Below are positions 9,101 to 16,901 of a stretch of DNA of 64,000 bases, one piece after another. The notes below the pieces were generated by a model. It did not search any database. It was not told the DNA's origin and was given only the letters and a program-made list of their open reading frames with translations. Numbering within the stretch: the first letter of the stretch is position 1; the number at the start of each line of letters is the position of its first letter. Source of the DNA: CAZMHL01 sp045605445 (lineage in GTDB: Bacteria; Bacillota; Clostridia; RGIG6154); the NCBI GenBank assembly GCA_045605445.1, contig JAZUPZ010000044.1, positions 59,405-123,404 on the forward strand, read 5' to 3'. Both the position numbers and the translations under genes were made by a program.

Positions 9101-9590
9101 TTGCCAGAGCAGAAAGGGCAGACAAAAAGTCTTTATCCTGCTCTTCAAATTTGGTTTCAATAAGCTCCTCAAGGCTCTGATTTAAAATAACGTTACATTC
9201 AGAGGCATCTCCAATTGCAAAGTCTGCGGCAAGTCCCAGCTTTGCAAAATTGTCTCTTACAAGTCTAAGACAGAAGGAGTGAACCGTGCAAATGTTTGCC
9301 GCGGGAAGGAGAAGAAGCTGTTTTTTGTATCTTTCTGCTTTCTCACGGGAGTCGGCAGATGAAATTTTTTCAATAAGGGCTGCGGCAATTTTTTCGCGCA
9401 TCTGTGCCGCTGCCGCATTTGTAAAGGTAACAATAATAAGACGGTCAATGTCAAAGGAGTCAATAAGCCTTATAACTCTTTCAACCAGAACTGCGGTTTT
9501 TCCCGAGCCTGCCGCCGCAGAAACTATAACAGAGCTGTGTCTGTGGTCAATTGCTTCTTTTTGTTGGTCTGTCCAGTCTACTTTTGCCAT
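6144..9590 (-). CDS. addA: ATP-dependent helicase/nuclease subunit A
   Basis: This 1148-residue UvrD/Rep-type helicase starts MAKVDWTDQQKEAI. It has Walker A SAAAGSGKTAV (about residue 25), motif II IIIDEYQDTSPSQ, motif III GDMKQSIY, motif VI VALTRAKEKL and a C-terminal RecB-like nuclease with GVIDCYF...YIVDYKTD. AddA and AddB together process double-strand breaks for RecA loading at Chi-like sites. The ATG at 9590 has GGAGG upstream, and the addB stop lies 4 bp before it, so the two genes are coupled. An upstream in-frame extension to 9710 would overlap addB and has no supporting signal. Confidence 0.95.
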   Translation of the reverse strand: MAKVDWTDQQKEAIDHRHSSVIVSAAAGSGKTAVLVERVIRLIDSFDIDRLIIVTFTNAAAAQMREKIAAALIEKISSADSREKAERYKKQLLLLPAANICTVHSFCLRLVRDNFAKLGLAADFAIGDASECNVILNQSLEELIETKFEEQDKDFLSALSALANKNVNTFSDMLAGMHKFVKDLAFPKDWFELAMAGYDKEKLTDTSKAKARLEEIIKKHKKMLEILKVTPGCEKPVEAYETDLAIFEGKNLEDYDDLFECVHSSPKTISVYKKEVPEEVVEKSKQTKSEFLNTLKALRPLFLFKSATLCDFVDRQRADAETLIKLVCELDNIFSEKKRAKNIVDYNDLEHFALKLLVNKDKTPTETAIKLSESFDEIIIDEYQDTSPSQDAIFSAVSKNMSNIFMVGDMKQSIYCFRNTAPEIFREKTESYAREDTDGKRIFLNKNFRSRRNILDFTNKVFSKIMNLVTGEVDYNKDEFLYYNEKGYQGDDPTIDIHVLQKPKADDELSAIEQEGYKIAEIISSLVGKLDLKEGEGTRKAQYKDFAVLIRNAANRSDVIADCLTACKIPVYNDDGKNRLFSSYETQVVVSYLKIIDNPYQDIPFAAVLRSPLYNFSDELLVKIRQSGERDTKFYDLIGAYTSEDELENLKIKIFLEDYKRFGEKAKNVSVASLICEIIEKTFFEEYVTAMQGGMQRRSNLNFLVNTARNFEGVQNKGLFSFLIYLENFDDYSNPMISPKILPAALDVVKISTIHKSKGLEYPIVIVCDMGDKVASKDLKNHLLLHKKLGIGVNHDDSENNLSYPSPLRADIANKIKEENLSEEMRILYVALTRAKEKLVLLGSVSDVEKSVKEWSDSFLCSREKLSPEAVSNVKNYLDMVLYGCGNELFYKNNKLITLSFDGISINPGAEEPDEAEEKPLPEISDSIREKLEYVYPGSAGSFYSKYSVSELKKLLFEDEHASDYFGFSGSFVKKKELKMSGAERGTVVHLVMEKTDEKKINCEKDLENAIALLVEEGIITHEEAEWVSISELYPYYTSPLCIKLKAADEVYKEAPFNILIDSSVIDKERGGEKIQVQGVIDCYFRQGDEFYIVDYKTDTLDQFNEKDRIDLYTRQLAFYKIAVSKMHETDKIRCFIHFTQYNRTIEV

Positions 9591-9594
9591 CAGC

Positions 9595-12500
9595 TTATTC
9601 CTCCTCTCCTGCAGATTTGCAGATTTTTCTGTAAGTTCCTCTGCCTTTTTCGAAGCCGCAAACGGCGGTATATTCGCAAAAATCGCAGGCGGTTCTGCTT
9701 CCCGATGCAACCGGGAGAACCGATGTATCGCCGCCGGTAATCCTTTCGGCGTATTCTGTTATTTTTTCAAACATTTTTTCGCTTATTTCCTCGTATTTTT
9801 CCGGAGGAAGCTCTCTGGTGAAGGCGCCTCTCTTCTTCACAAAGCTGGTTTTTATAACAGAAGATGCTCCGTCAACGTTTATATCCATATCAACAACGTC
9901 CTCGGAGTCTCCCACAACGTAGCCGTTAAGGGCAAAGCTTTTTAAAATTTCCCTCTGAAGCGTGTCCTCGCTCATACCCTCGGTAAATTCAATTTTGGGG
10001 CTGTGCATTGTAAGGTAAAACATTCCCTTTATTTTGCCCATGGAATTTCTCAGGGCGTTGGCGTAAACAAAAAGCTGAAGAGAAATTCCCTGCTCAACCT
10101 CGGGAAGATTTATGTCGTGCTCGCTTGATTTGTAGTCAATTATACGGTAGCCGTCCTCTGACCTGTCAACTCTGTCAACAATGCCGTAAAGGGTAACCGA
10201 GCTTCCCTTCGGTGTTTTAATTGTAATTGGTGTAATTTCTTCGCATTTTCCTATGTCAAGCTCAGAAGCATAGGGGGTAAAAATTCCTGCCTGAACCTGC
10301 CTTACCACTGCCCAGAGGGTGTCGGAAGCGGATTTTTTCAGTTTTTCCACAAGAAATTCGTGTCTTTTGGTCATAAGGGGAGTTTTTTCAAGAAGAATTT
10401 TAACCGATTCCTCTGAAAGCTCATAGCCTTTTTTAACACAGTCTTCTTTTGTTATGCCGTTCCAGCTCAGATTGTTTTCCATAACATATGCCGTGAATCT
10501 GTCCATAACATCGTGCATAAATATTCCCGCATCGGGAGGGGAGAGCTCCTGCCTGTCCCTTGGGGAAAGCTTAAGACCGTAGGTGGCAAAAAACTTGAAG
10601 GGGCACTGGGCAAAAGCCTCGAGCCTTGAAACGGTGGCGTGAAGATTCTTTCCCCAGAGCCTTTCAGCCATTTCTTCGGAAATTGAGGAAAAGGTTGAAA
10701 ATCTTTTTGCGGAAAGAATATATTTAATTCTTTTCTGCCATTTTTCGTTTTCAAGATACCATCTTTTCGCCTGGGCAAAAAGGTCTGACTTTTCATTTAT
10801 AAGCATCTGGCAAACGGTTGCTCTTGCGGTTGAAATAAGGCTTTCATCACAAGCCCCTATGGAGCTTATTTCCGAAAGAAGCGGGAAAAGGGCTTTCAGC
10901 TCTGTAACAACAGAGGAGGCTCTCGTGCCTGCTCTTGAAATGTCAGAAACAGGATAGGAAACAATAAGCTTTTCCGTTGGTATGGTAAGAATTTCGTAAA
11001 TTTTAAAGGGCTGCTCAAGAGCCTTTCTCTTAAGGTCGGGAGCAAGCTCAATTTCGTTCTCGCGAAGAATACGTCTTTCATTGTCGGTAAGAAGTCCCGT
11101 TCCGGAGGGAAGCTGAGGGAAGTTTGCATCGGTAGCGCCGATGATATATAAAATTCTGAAATTATGATGTCTTATTTCATCGGGACCGGCACAAAGAATT
11201 TCGTCGCTTGAAGGCGGAAGGGTGGAAAGCTTGCTTTCTGAAAAAGCGCTCTTCATCATATCCGAAAGCTTTTCAATGCCAAAGGAATCCTTTTCCATAC
11301 AAACGTAAAGCTGATTGCAAACGTCTGAAAAGCATTCGTAGGCTCTTTTGTATTCCATTGCTTCCTTTATAAGATTCTTTTTTGAAAGAAAAGCTATAAG
11401 CTTTTCCGTTTTCTTTTCAAAGTCAATCAGGTCGCAGAAGCTCTCAAGAGCTTCAATGTAGTCTCCGCAGAGGGTTTTTCCCTTGGTGCTTTCCCTGAAG
11501 GGCATAACAAGAGAAAGAAACTGCTCTCTGGCACGGTTTATTTTTTTAAGGTCGTATTTGTCAGCCTTAAAGGTAAACTCGTTCTGCCAGGTGCTTCCTT
11601 TTATTCCGTTGTCAAGAACATAGTTTTCAAGAAGATTTACATTTTCAACGTCAATAAAGCCTGTTTTCAGAAAGGTAAAAACAGCCTCGTAGGAAAAGGA
11701 ACTTATAAAAATGTCAAAAAGCGAAAGAAAAAGCAGACAAACCGGATGCATAAGCATGGTTTTCGGCAGATTCATATAGTATCTTATCCCGTGTTTCTTA
11801 AAGGAGCTTTCAATAATTCCGCTGTATTCTCCCGGATTGGGACACATAATTCCGATATCGGAAAATCGGTAGCCTTTTTTTGTTTTTTCAATAATGTCCC
11901 TTGCCAGCATATCCGTTTCCTCGTAGGGGCTTTCAGAGCTGAAAAGGAAAATGTCTTCGGTTTTTTCTTTGTACGATGCGCCGTTGTATCTTGCATAGTT
12001 TTCTTCAAGGAACAAAAGCTCGCCGGTGTGTTTCTTGTTTTCTGTAAGGGTAATAACCTTTTCCGGCTTTCCGAGAATTTCCTCAAGCTGTCTTAAGGTT
12101 CCCTGAACGGGGCCGAAAAGGGAATTGTCGGAGCTGTCCTTGTTAAGAGAAATGAAAAGCCCCTTTGAATAAAGGTTAAGCTCTCTTAAAACCGAAAGCT
12201 CGGCGGCGGTGAAGCTTGAAAAGCTGTCAACTAAAAAGCTTGTGTTTTTAACATAGTCAGAGCTTTTTATAAGGGTGGCAAGATAAGTAATGTTGTCATC
12301 TGCATCAAAGCCGAATTTTGAAATTTCCTTTTCATATTCTTCAAAAATAAGGGCAAGGTCTTTAAGCTTTAATGAGGCAGAGCCTTCGGAAATTTTGTCC
12401 GAGGCGTCTTTTATGCTTTCAAGGGTAACCGCGTGCCTCTTGAATTCTGCAAGGGTTGCGGTAATTCGTCCCGTCATAAGGCTTGTTTTTGAACTGCTTC

Positions 12501-12819
12501 TGTAAATTTTAAGCTTGTCTGCATTTTTTGAGAGAATTCTGTTTACAATAACCGTTTTTCCTATTCCGCTTACATAATTTCTCTTTCTGCCGCAGCAAAG
12601 CCCGTAAATTTTATGAAAAAGACGTCCGAAGCTTAAAACGTCAATCCCTCTGCCAAGATAACCGGTTTTCTCAATAACCTTGTTTTCCGTAAGCAGAGAA
12701 ATTTGTTCAGGTATGATAAGAACGGCGTTTTCGCCCTTTTTTCTGTACTCGTCCATCTGATTTATAAAGTATGAAGTTTTTCCGGTGCCGGTCGCACCCG
12801 TAATTAAAAAGTAAGCCAT
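9595..12819 (-). CDS. addB: ATP-dependent helicase/nuclease subunit B
   Basis: The 1074-residue partner of AddA begins MAYFLITGATGTGKTSYFI, a Walker A motif at the extreme N-terminus as is usual for AddB. Helicase-like domains are degenerate. The C-terminal part has a RecB-family nuclease motif (RIIDYKSSEHD) and cysteines for the 4Fe-4S cluster: one in AFAQCPFKFFA and three in ACDFCEYTAVC. The ATG at 12819 follows GGAGA by 6 bases. It is first in a two-gene leftward operon with addA. The addB-addA order and full-length nuclease sites in both subunits match functional Firmicute AddAB. Confidence 0.95.
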   Translation of the reverse strand: MAYFLITGATGTGKTSYFINQMDEYRKKGENAVLIIPEQISLLTENKVIEKTGYLGRGIDVLSFGRLFHKIYGLCCGRKRNYVSGIGKTVIVNRILSKNADKLKIYRSSSKTSLMTGRITATLAEFKRHAVTLESIKDASDKISEGSASLKLKDLALIFEEYEKEISKFGFDADDNITYLATLIKSSDYVKNTSFLVDSFSSFTAAELSVLRELNLYSKGLFISLNKDSSDNSLFGPVQGTLRQLEEILGKPEKVITLTENKKHTGELLFLEENYARYNGASYKEKTEDIFLFSSESPYEETDMLARDIIEKTKKGYRFSDIGIMCPNPGEYSGIIESSFKKHGIRYYMNLPKTMLMHPVCLLFLSLFDIFISSFSYEAVFTFLKTGFIDVENVNLLENYVLDNGIKGSTWQNEFTFKADKYDLKKINRAREQFLSLVMPFRESTKGKTLCGDYIEALESFCDLIDFEKKTEKLIAFLSKKNLIKEAMEYKRAYECFSDVCNQLYVCMEKDSFGIEKLSDMMKSAFSESKLSTLPPSSDEILCAGPDEIRHHNFRILYIIGATDANFPQLPSGTGLLTDNERRILRENEIELAPDLKRKALEQPFKIYEILTIPTEKLIVSYPVSDISRAGTRASSVVTELKALFPLLSEISSIGACDESLISTARATVCQMLINEKSDLFAQAKRWYLENEKWQKRIKYILSAKRFSTFSSISEEMAERLWGKNLHATVSRLEAFAQCPFKFFATYGLKLSPRDRQELSPPDAGIFMHDVMDRFTAYVMENNLSWNGITKEDCVKKGYELSEESVKILLEKTPLMTKRHEFLVEKLKKSASDTLWAVVRQVQAGIFTPYASELDIGKCEEITPITIKTPKGSSVTLYGIVDRVDRSEDGYRIIDYKSSEHDINLPEVEQGISLQLFVYANALRNSMGKIKGMFYLTMHSPKIEFTEGMSEDTLQREILKSFALNGYVVGDSEDVVDMDINVDGASSVIKTSFVKKRGAFTRELPPEKYEEISEKMFEKITEYAERITGGDTSVLPVASGSRTACDFCEYTAVCGFEKGRGTYRKICKSAGEEE

Positions 12820-12849
12820 ATTTTCTCCAGAAATCAAGTTTTTTCTTTA

Positions 12850-12878
12850 ATTATATAATAGGTAAAATTCAAAGTCAA
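12850..12878 (-). promoter_or_regulatory. Promoter for addBA
   Basis: Minus strand TTGACT (12873-12878), 17 bp spacer, TATAAT (12850-12855), ending about 30 bp before the addB start. Confidence 0.75.
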
Positions 12879-12910
12879 AAAATTTTTTTCAAAAAATTTC
12901 GCTTTAGTGC

Positions 12911-12939
12911 TTTACTTTACTAAAATCTTGTGGTATACT
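12911..12939 (+). promoter_or_regulatory. Promoter for the amino-acid ABC transporter operon
   Basis: TTTACT (12911-12916), 17 bp spacer, TATACT (12934-12939), with an extended -10 (TGTGG just before TATACT). It is divergent from the addBA promoter. Confidence 0.7.
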
Positions 12940-12972
12940 ATGTTCATAATCTTAAAATTAGGAGAGATAAAA

Positions 12973-13791
12973 ATGAAAAAAGTATTAAGTTTAATTATGG
13001 TTCTTGCTCTTGCAGTTTGCGCTTTTGCTTCCTGCTCAGGCACAGGTGAAGAAACAGGAACAAGCTACGACGGCCTTGCAATTGCAATGGAACTTACAAG
13101 CGAAGAATACGGCATCGGCTTCAGAAAAGGTTCAGACCTTGCTGCTGAAGTTGATAAAATTATGGACGAAATGAAAGCAGACGGTTCTCTTGCTGCTCTT
13201 GCAGAAAAATATGAGCTCACTCTTTCAGACAATGACACAGTTAATAATACAGACGAAGCTACAATTAAGGATATCGACTACATAAAGGCAAACGGTAAGC
13301 TGGTTATCGGTATTACAGACTATGCTCCTATGAACTACAAAGACGAAAACGGCGAATGGACAGGATTTGATACAGAATTTGCAATTGCAGTTTGTGAAAA
13401 ATTAGGCGTAACAGCTGAATTCGTTGAAATTGACTGGGACAACAAATTCGTTGCTCTTGAATCAAAAGCAATCGACTGTATCTGGAACGGTATGACAATT
13501 TCTGAAGAAGTTCTTAAAAACACAAGCTGCTCAAAGGCTTATGTTAAAAATGCTCAGGTTGTAGTTATGGCTGAAGACAAGGTTGCTGAATATGCAACCG
13601 CTGAATCAATGAAAGACCTTAACTTTGCTGCAGAAGCAGGTTCAGCAGGCGCAACAGCTGCAAACGACAACGGCTTTGCAAACCTCGTAGAAGTACCTGC
13701 ACAGACAGACGCTCTTCTTGAAGTACAGAGCGGCTCCTGCGATGCTTGTATTATCGATATTACAATGGCAAACGCTATGCTGGGTAAATAA
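12973..13791 (+). CDS. Amino-acid ABC transporter substrate-binding lipoprotein, circularly permuted
   Basis: The 272-residue protein has a signal peptide and lipobox (AFASC, Cys21), so it should be a membrane-anchored solute-binding protein. Residues 99-272 are a SBP_bac_3 domain starting DIDYIKANGKLVIGITDYAPM and ending abruptly at CDACIIDITMANAMLGK. In normal family members that strand is followed by a lobe and a final helix of the type YGIGFRKGSDLxxxVxxxMxExxADGSLxxLAEKY. That segment is here at residues 28-82, before the main domain. The protein therefore reads as a circular permutation, not a truncation. It has a GGAGAG ribosome site and heads an operon with a permease and an ATPase gene. 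Confidence 0.9.
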   Translation: MKKVLSLIMVLALAVCAFASCSGTGEETGTSYDGLAIAMELTSEEYGIGFRKGSDLAAEVDKIMDEMKADGSLAALAEKYELTLSDNDTVNNTDEATIKDIDYIKANGKLVIGITDYAPMNYKDENGEWTGFDTEFAIAVCEKLGVTAEFVEIDWDNKFVALESKAIDCIWNGMTISEEVLKNTSCSKAYVKNAQVVVMAEDKVAEYATAESMKDLNFAAEAGSAGATAANDNGFANLVEVPAQTDALLEVQSGSCDACIIDITMANAMLGK

Positions 13792-13820
13792 AATCCTGTA
13801 ACAAAAAAATAACAATGCGC

Positions 13821-13850
13821 GGCAGTAAGTCTTTTTAAAGGCTTATTGCC
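13821..13850 (+). terminator. Attenuating hairpin between binding protein and permease genes
   Basis: A 12 bp stem with two G·U pairs lies in the 93 bp gap after the binding-protein gene. Such partial terminators commonly keep the binding protein more abundant than the membrane subunits. Confidence 0.55.
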
Positions 13851-13884
13851 TTTGCTTGTGTATTGGATAAATATAGGTGAAAAT

Positions 13885-14592
13885 ATGTTTATTGAAGTAA
13901 CTATGAGTCTTTTTCAGGGACTCGCAACAACATTTGAAATTTTTATACTCACCCTTGCCTTTGCGCTTCCGCTGGGACTTATAATAAGCTTTGCGTCAAT
14001 GAGTAAGTTTCTGCCCCTTAAGTGGCTTACAAAAACTGTAATCTGGATAATAAGGGGAACTCCTCTTATGCTTCAGCTTATCATAATTTTCTACGGTCCC
14101 GGTCTTGTGGGAACCTGGGCAGAGGAAATGATAAACAAGGGAATTTTTTCCGGAGCGCTTATAAACTGGCTCTCAACCTGGAAGGTTTTCGACAGATTCT
14201 TTGCGGTAATGCTGGCATTTGTAATTAACTATGCCTGCTATTTTTCTGAAATATACCGTGGCGGAATCGAGTCAATTCCAAAGGGACAGTACGAAGCGGG
14301 CCAGGTTCTGGGAATGACGAAAACCCAGGTTTTCTTTAAAGTTGTGCTTATGCAGGTGGTAAAAAGAATAGTTCCGCCTATGAGCAACGAAATAATGACG
14401 CTTGTAAAGGATACCTCCCTTGCAAGAATAGTTATGGTTTATGAAATTATCTGGAACGCCCAGAAATTTATAAAGAGTGACGGTATCATATGGCCGCTGT
14501 TCTATACGGGCGCATATTATCTTGTTTTCTGCGGAATCCTTACACTTTTGTTCGGATACATAGAGAAAAAGCTTAATTACTATAAAGGGTAG
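13885..14592 (+). CDS. Amino-acid ABC transporter permease
   Basis: The 235-residue membrane protein of the HisMQ/GlnP family starts MFIEVTMSLFQGLATTFEIF. It shows about five hydrophobic segments. The cytoplasmic EAA loop, EAGQVLGMTKTQVFFKVVLMQ, is expected to contact the ATPase and sits near residue 138. Polar amino acids are the usual substrates. It lies 93 bp downstream of the binding-protein gene and 8 bp upstream of the ATPase gene. The start at 13885 follows TAGGTG by about 5 bases. Confidence 0.9.
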   Translation: MFIEVTMSLFQGLATTFEIFILTLAFALPLGLIISFASMSKFLPLKWLTKTVIWIIRGTPLMLQLIIIFYGPGLVGTWAEEMINKGIFSGALINWLSTWKVFDRFFAVMLAFVINYACYFSEIYRGGIESIPKGQYEAGQVLGMTKTQVFFKVVLMQVVKRIVPPMSNEIMTLVKDTSLARIVMVYEIIWNAQKFIKSDGIIWPLFYTGAYYLVFCGILTLLFGYIEKKLNYYKG

Positions 14593-14600
14593 GTGCTTTG

Positions 14601-15383
14601 ATGAGTATACTTGAAGTTAAAGATATAAATAAAAGCTTTGGAAGCACCAGGGTTCTTAAAGGTGTAAGCTTTGATATGAAAGAGGGCGAGGTTGTTTCAA
14701 TAATCGGCTCCTCGGGAAGCGGAAAAACAACCCTTCTCCGCTGTATCGGTTTTCTTGAAAAGGCTGATAAAGGCGTTGTTACCGTACATGGCGATGTGGT
14801 TTTCGATGCGGAAAGCAAGCTTAAGCTTTCCCCTGCAGAGCTCAGAAAAATGCAGTTGAATTTCGGCTTCGTTTTTCAGCAGTTCCATCTGTTTCCGCAA
14901 TACAGCGTTCTTGAAAATGTAACTCTTGCTCCTAAGCTTCTTGCAAAGGAAAGAGAAGATTTCAAGAAAAACAAAAAGGAAATTTATGCAAAAATAGAAG
15001 AGGATGCAAAAGAGCTTTTAAAGCGCTCGGGACTTATTGATAAAATAAATAATTACCCCTGCGAGCTTTCGGGCGGTCAGCAACAAAGGGTTGCAATTGC
15101 AAGGGCTCTTGCCTTAAAGCCTGAAATAATGCTCTTTGATGAGCCCACCTCGGCGCTTGACCCCGAGCTTACAAACGAGGTTTTAAAGGTTATAAAATCC
15201 CTTGCCGACGATAATATGACAATGATAATAGTAACCCACGAAATGACCTTTGCAAAAAACATTTCCGACAGAGTTATCTTTATGGACGGCGGCGTTATCG
15301 CCGAAGAGGGCAAACCGGAAGAAATTTTCGCAAACCCGAAGACAGAGCGTCTTAAAGAATTCCTTTCAAACGTGAGAATATAA
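14601..15383 (+). CDS. Amino-acid ABC transporter ATP-binding protein (GlnQ-like)
   Basis: The 260-residue ATPase has Walker A GSSGSGKTTLLRC (about residue 33), Q-loop FVFQQFHLFPQ, signature LSGGQQQRVAIARAL, Walker B IMLFDEPTSALDPE and the H-switch VTHEM. This pattern is typical of polar-amino-acid (HisP/GlnQ) importers. It completes the three-gene importer operon. ATG 14601 is preceded by GGGTAGGTG. Two terminator hairpins follow the stop codon. Confidence 0.92.
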   Translation: MSILEVKDINKSFGSTRVLKGVSFDMKEGEVVSIIGSSGSGKTTLLRCIGFLEKADKGVVTVHGDVVFDAESKLKLSPAELRKMQLNFGFVFQQFHLFPQYSVLENVTLAPKLLAKEREDFKKNKKEIYAKIEEDAKELLKRSGLIDKINNYPCELSGGQQQRVAIARALALKPEIMLFDEPTSALDPELTNEVLKVIKSLADDNMTMIIVTHEMTFAKNISDRVIFMDGGVIAEEGKPEEIFANPKTERLKEFLSNVRI

Positions 15384-15410
15384 TTAAAAGCACCCAACGG
15401 GTGCTTTTAA
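15384..15410 (+). terminator. Terminator of the ABC transporter operon
   Basis: AAAAGCACCC and GGGTGCTTTT form a perfect 10 bp stem around a 3-base loop, starting immediately after the stop codon. Confidence 0.85.
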
Positions 15411-15446
15411 TGAATAATGAATAGTTAATAGTGAATAATTGATGTG

Positions 15447-15470
15447 CAAAGTCGGGTAAACCCGACTTTG
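15447..15470. terminator. Second terminator hairpin between converging genes
   Basis: CAAAGTCGGG and CCCGACTTTG pair around TAAA and are followed by TTTTATTT on the plus strand. The 36 bases between this and the previous terminator are an AT-rich GAATA/GTTAATAGTG-like filler with no gene. Confidence 0.75.
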
Positions 15471-15472
15471 TT

Positions 15473-16018
15473 TTATTTATTCTCATTCCTGTAAGCAAAT
15501 AGTGCGATAACAGAAGATATAATTGTAAACACCTGTGAAAGGAAGGTTGATGAGCCTGCGCAAATGTTATAAATCAACCACACAATGGCGTTTGAAAGGG
15601 TGTAAATTCTTGTAATCTGTTCGCTTCTTGTGAAAACTGCAAGTGTGAAGAGTATGGAACCGATAATAGGCAAAAGCTCAATGGCGTTTTTAATATTTAT
15701 TCCCGGAACAAATCCCGGTAATGAAACCATTCCGTAAATTCCGATAATTATGTAAAGAACAAGGAAAACAAGTATTTCCCAGGTTGGGATTTTAGTTTCT
15801 CTTGTAATGTGGAAAAGTGAAACAAGGTTTTGTACTACCGCAAGCGATGTGATACAAATTGCCGAGCCGAGTTTTCCAATTAACAGATAGTTAATTGAAA
15901 CAAGTCCGTTAGCCAAACCACTTGCCACAAGCATCATCCATTTTTTCTTCAAAAAGGGATAGATAAGGCAAACGCCCGATGCAAGATATCCTAATATCTG
16001 TCCGATTATGTATGCCAT
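15473..16018 (-). CDS. YgjV-family inner membrane protein
   Basis: The 181-residue protein is almost wholly hydrophobic, with about six membrane segments. It begins MAYIIGQILGYLASGVCLIYPFLKK and contains MMLVASGLANGLVSINYLLIG. This fits the YgjV (bacterial inner membrane protein) family, of unknown function. GGAGGAC lies just upstream of the ATG, and the gene has its own promoter. Nothing nearby points to a function. Confidence 0.7.
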   Translation of the reverse strand: MAYIIGQILGYLASGVCLIYPFLKKKWMMLVASGLANGLVSINYLLIGKLGSAICITSLAVVQNLVSLFHITRETKIPTWEILVFLVLYIIIGIYGMVSLPGFVPGINIKNAIELLPIIGSILFTLAVFTRSEQITRIYTLSNAIVWLIYNICAGSSTFLSQVFTIISSVIALFAYRNENK

Positions 16019-16060
16019 AAATTGTCCTCCATATGTGCTAAACTGTATAATTACTGTAAC

Positions 16061-16088
16061 AGTATACTATAATATCACAAATTGTCAA
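16061..16088 (-). promoter_or_regulatory. Promoter for the YgjV-family gene
   Basis: Minus strand TTGACA (16083-16088), 16 bp spacer, TATACT (16061-16066). Confidence 0.7.
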
Positions 16089-16090
16089 TA

Positions 16091-16121
16091 AAAAATGAGT
16101 TCTTTTTTAGAACTCATTTTT
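16091..16121 (-). terminator. Terminator overlapping the end of the LytM gene
   Basis: A 13 bp stem (arms 16091-16103 and 16109-16121) includes the last codons and stop of the leftward LytM gene and is followed by U residues. Confidence 0.75.
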
Positions 16122-16757
16122 TATATAGGAAAGTGGGTTTATTGTTTCGCCATCCTTTTTCATTTCAAAGTGAAGATGTGCCTCGTCGCCGGTTTCCATA
16201 AGCGCCGTGTCCCCAATTCCCGAAATAACCATTCCTTTTTTTATTTCCTGCCCTACGGTTACCATTTCAAGGGTGGAAAGGTTTGAATAAATGCTTTTTA
16301 TTCCGTTTTTATGGTCAATGACAATGGTGTTTCCCATAAGCGCGTCGTTATAAGCATCTTCAATAATGCCGTCCTCAACGGCGTAAACCTTGTCAAGAAT
16401 TTTGCCCTTAATGTCAAGTCCTGGGTGGGTACGATAATCCCTTAAGGTGTTTGAATAAACCAGAGTGTCGGCGTGGTAGTCTTTTATAACCTTGCCTTTA
16501 AGGGGCATCTGAGGTTCAAAGGGTTTTGCCGGCTCCTCTTTCTTTTCGGGAACGGGAGCTTTTTCAGTTGTTTTTTCAACTTCCTCGGTAACGGTGGTTT
16601 TTACTTCGGTTTCAACAACCTTTTCCGGTTCGTTTTTTGTAAATTCGGGCTGTTTTCTTCCGTCGGTTCTCATTGAAAAAAGTGTGGTTAAGGATGTACA
16701 TAGTGCAAGAACAAGAGCTATGTACACATAGCGTCTTTTAATTTTAAAGCTTTTCAT
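16107..16757 (-). CDS. SpoIIQ-like M23/LytM-domain protein
   Basis: The 216-residue protein has a short cytoplasmic start, one membrane helix (about residues 10-28), an acidic/proline linker and a C-terminal LytM (peptidase M23) domain (about 115-210). HPGLD and HLHFE supply three of the usual zinc or catalytic positions, but the conserved YxHLS histidine reads YSNLS, so peptidase activity is doubtful. The membrane-anchored layout and the MGNTIVIDH...YSNLS wording resemble clostridial SpoIIQ, the forespore channel protein that pairs with SpoIIIAH during engulfment. The start at 16757 has AAGGAGA upstream. Another envelope M23 factor remains possible. Confidence 0.7.
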   Translation of the reverse strand: MKSFKIKRRYVYIALVLALCTSLTTLFSMRTDGRKQPEFTKNEPEKVVETEVKTTVTEEVEKTTEKAPVPEKKEEPAKPFEPQMPLKGKVIKDYHADTLVYSNTLRDYRTHPGLDIKGKILDKVYAVEDGIIEDAYNDALMGNTIVIDHKNGIKSIYSNLSTLEMVTVGQEIKKGMVISGIGDTALMETGDEAHLHFEMKKDGETINPLSYIKNEF

Positions 16758-16834
16758 GGGCTTCTCCTTTCTTTTTTTATCATTATTTCCGCAAAAAAAG
16801 GAAATTATACCCTTTATTTTTTTAAAACAAACTC

Positions 16835-16863
16835 TTGCTAAATATACCCACATATGGTATGAT
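16835..16863 (+). promoter_or_regulatory. Promoter for the SLH gene
   Basis: TTGCTA (16835-16840), 17 bp spacer, TATGAT (16858-16863), about 38 bp before the start codon. Confidence 0.65.
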
Positions 16864-16901
16864 ATTATCTGAGAAAGTATACTTATGGGGGTGCAGTTTT
16901 A

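Noticed and set aside
15411..15446. GAATAATGAATAGTTAATAGTG filler as a regulatory repeat
   Set aside because: It is low-complexity AT-rich sequence between two terminators, with no symmetry and no other copy in the window.
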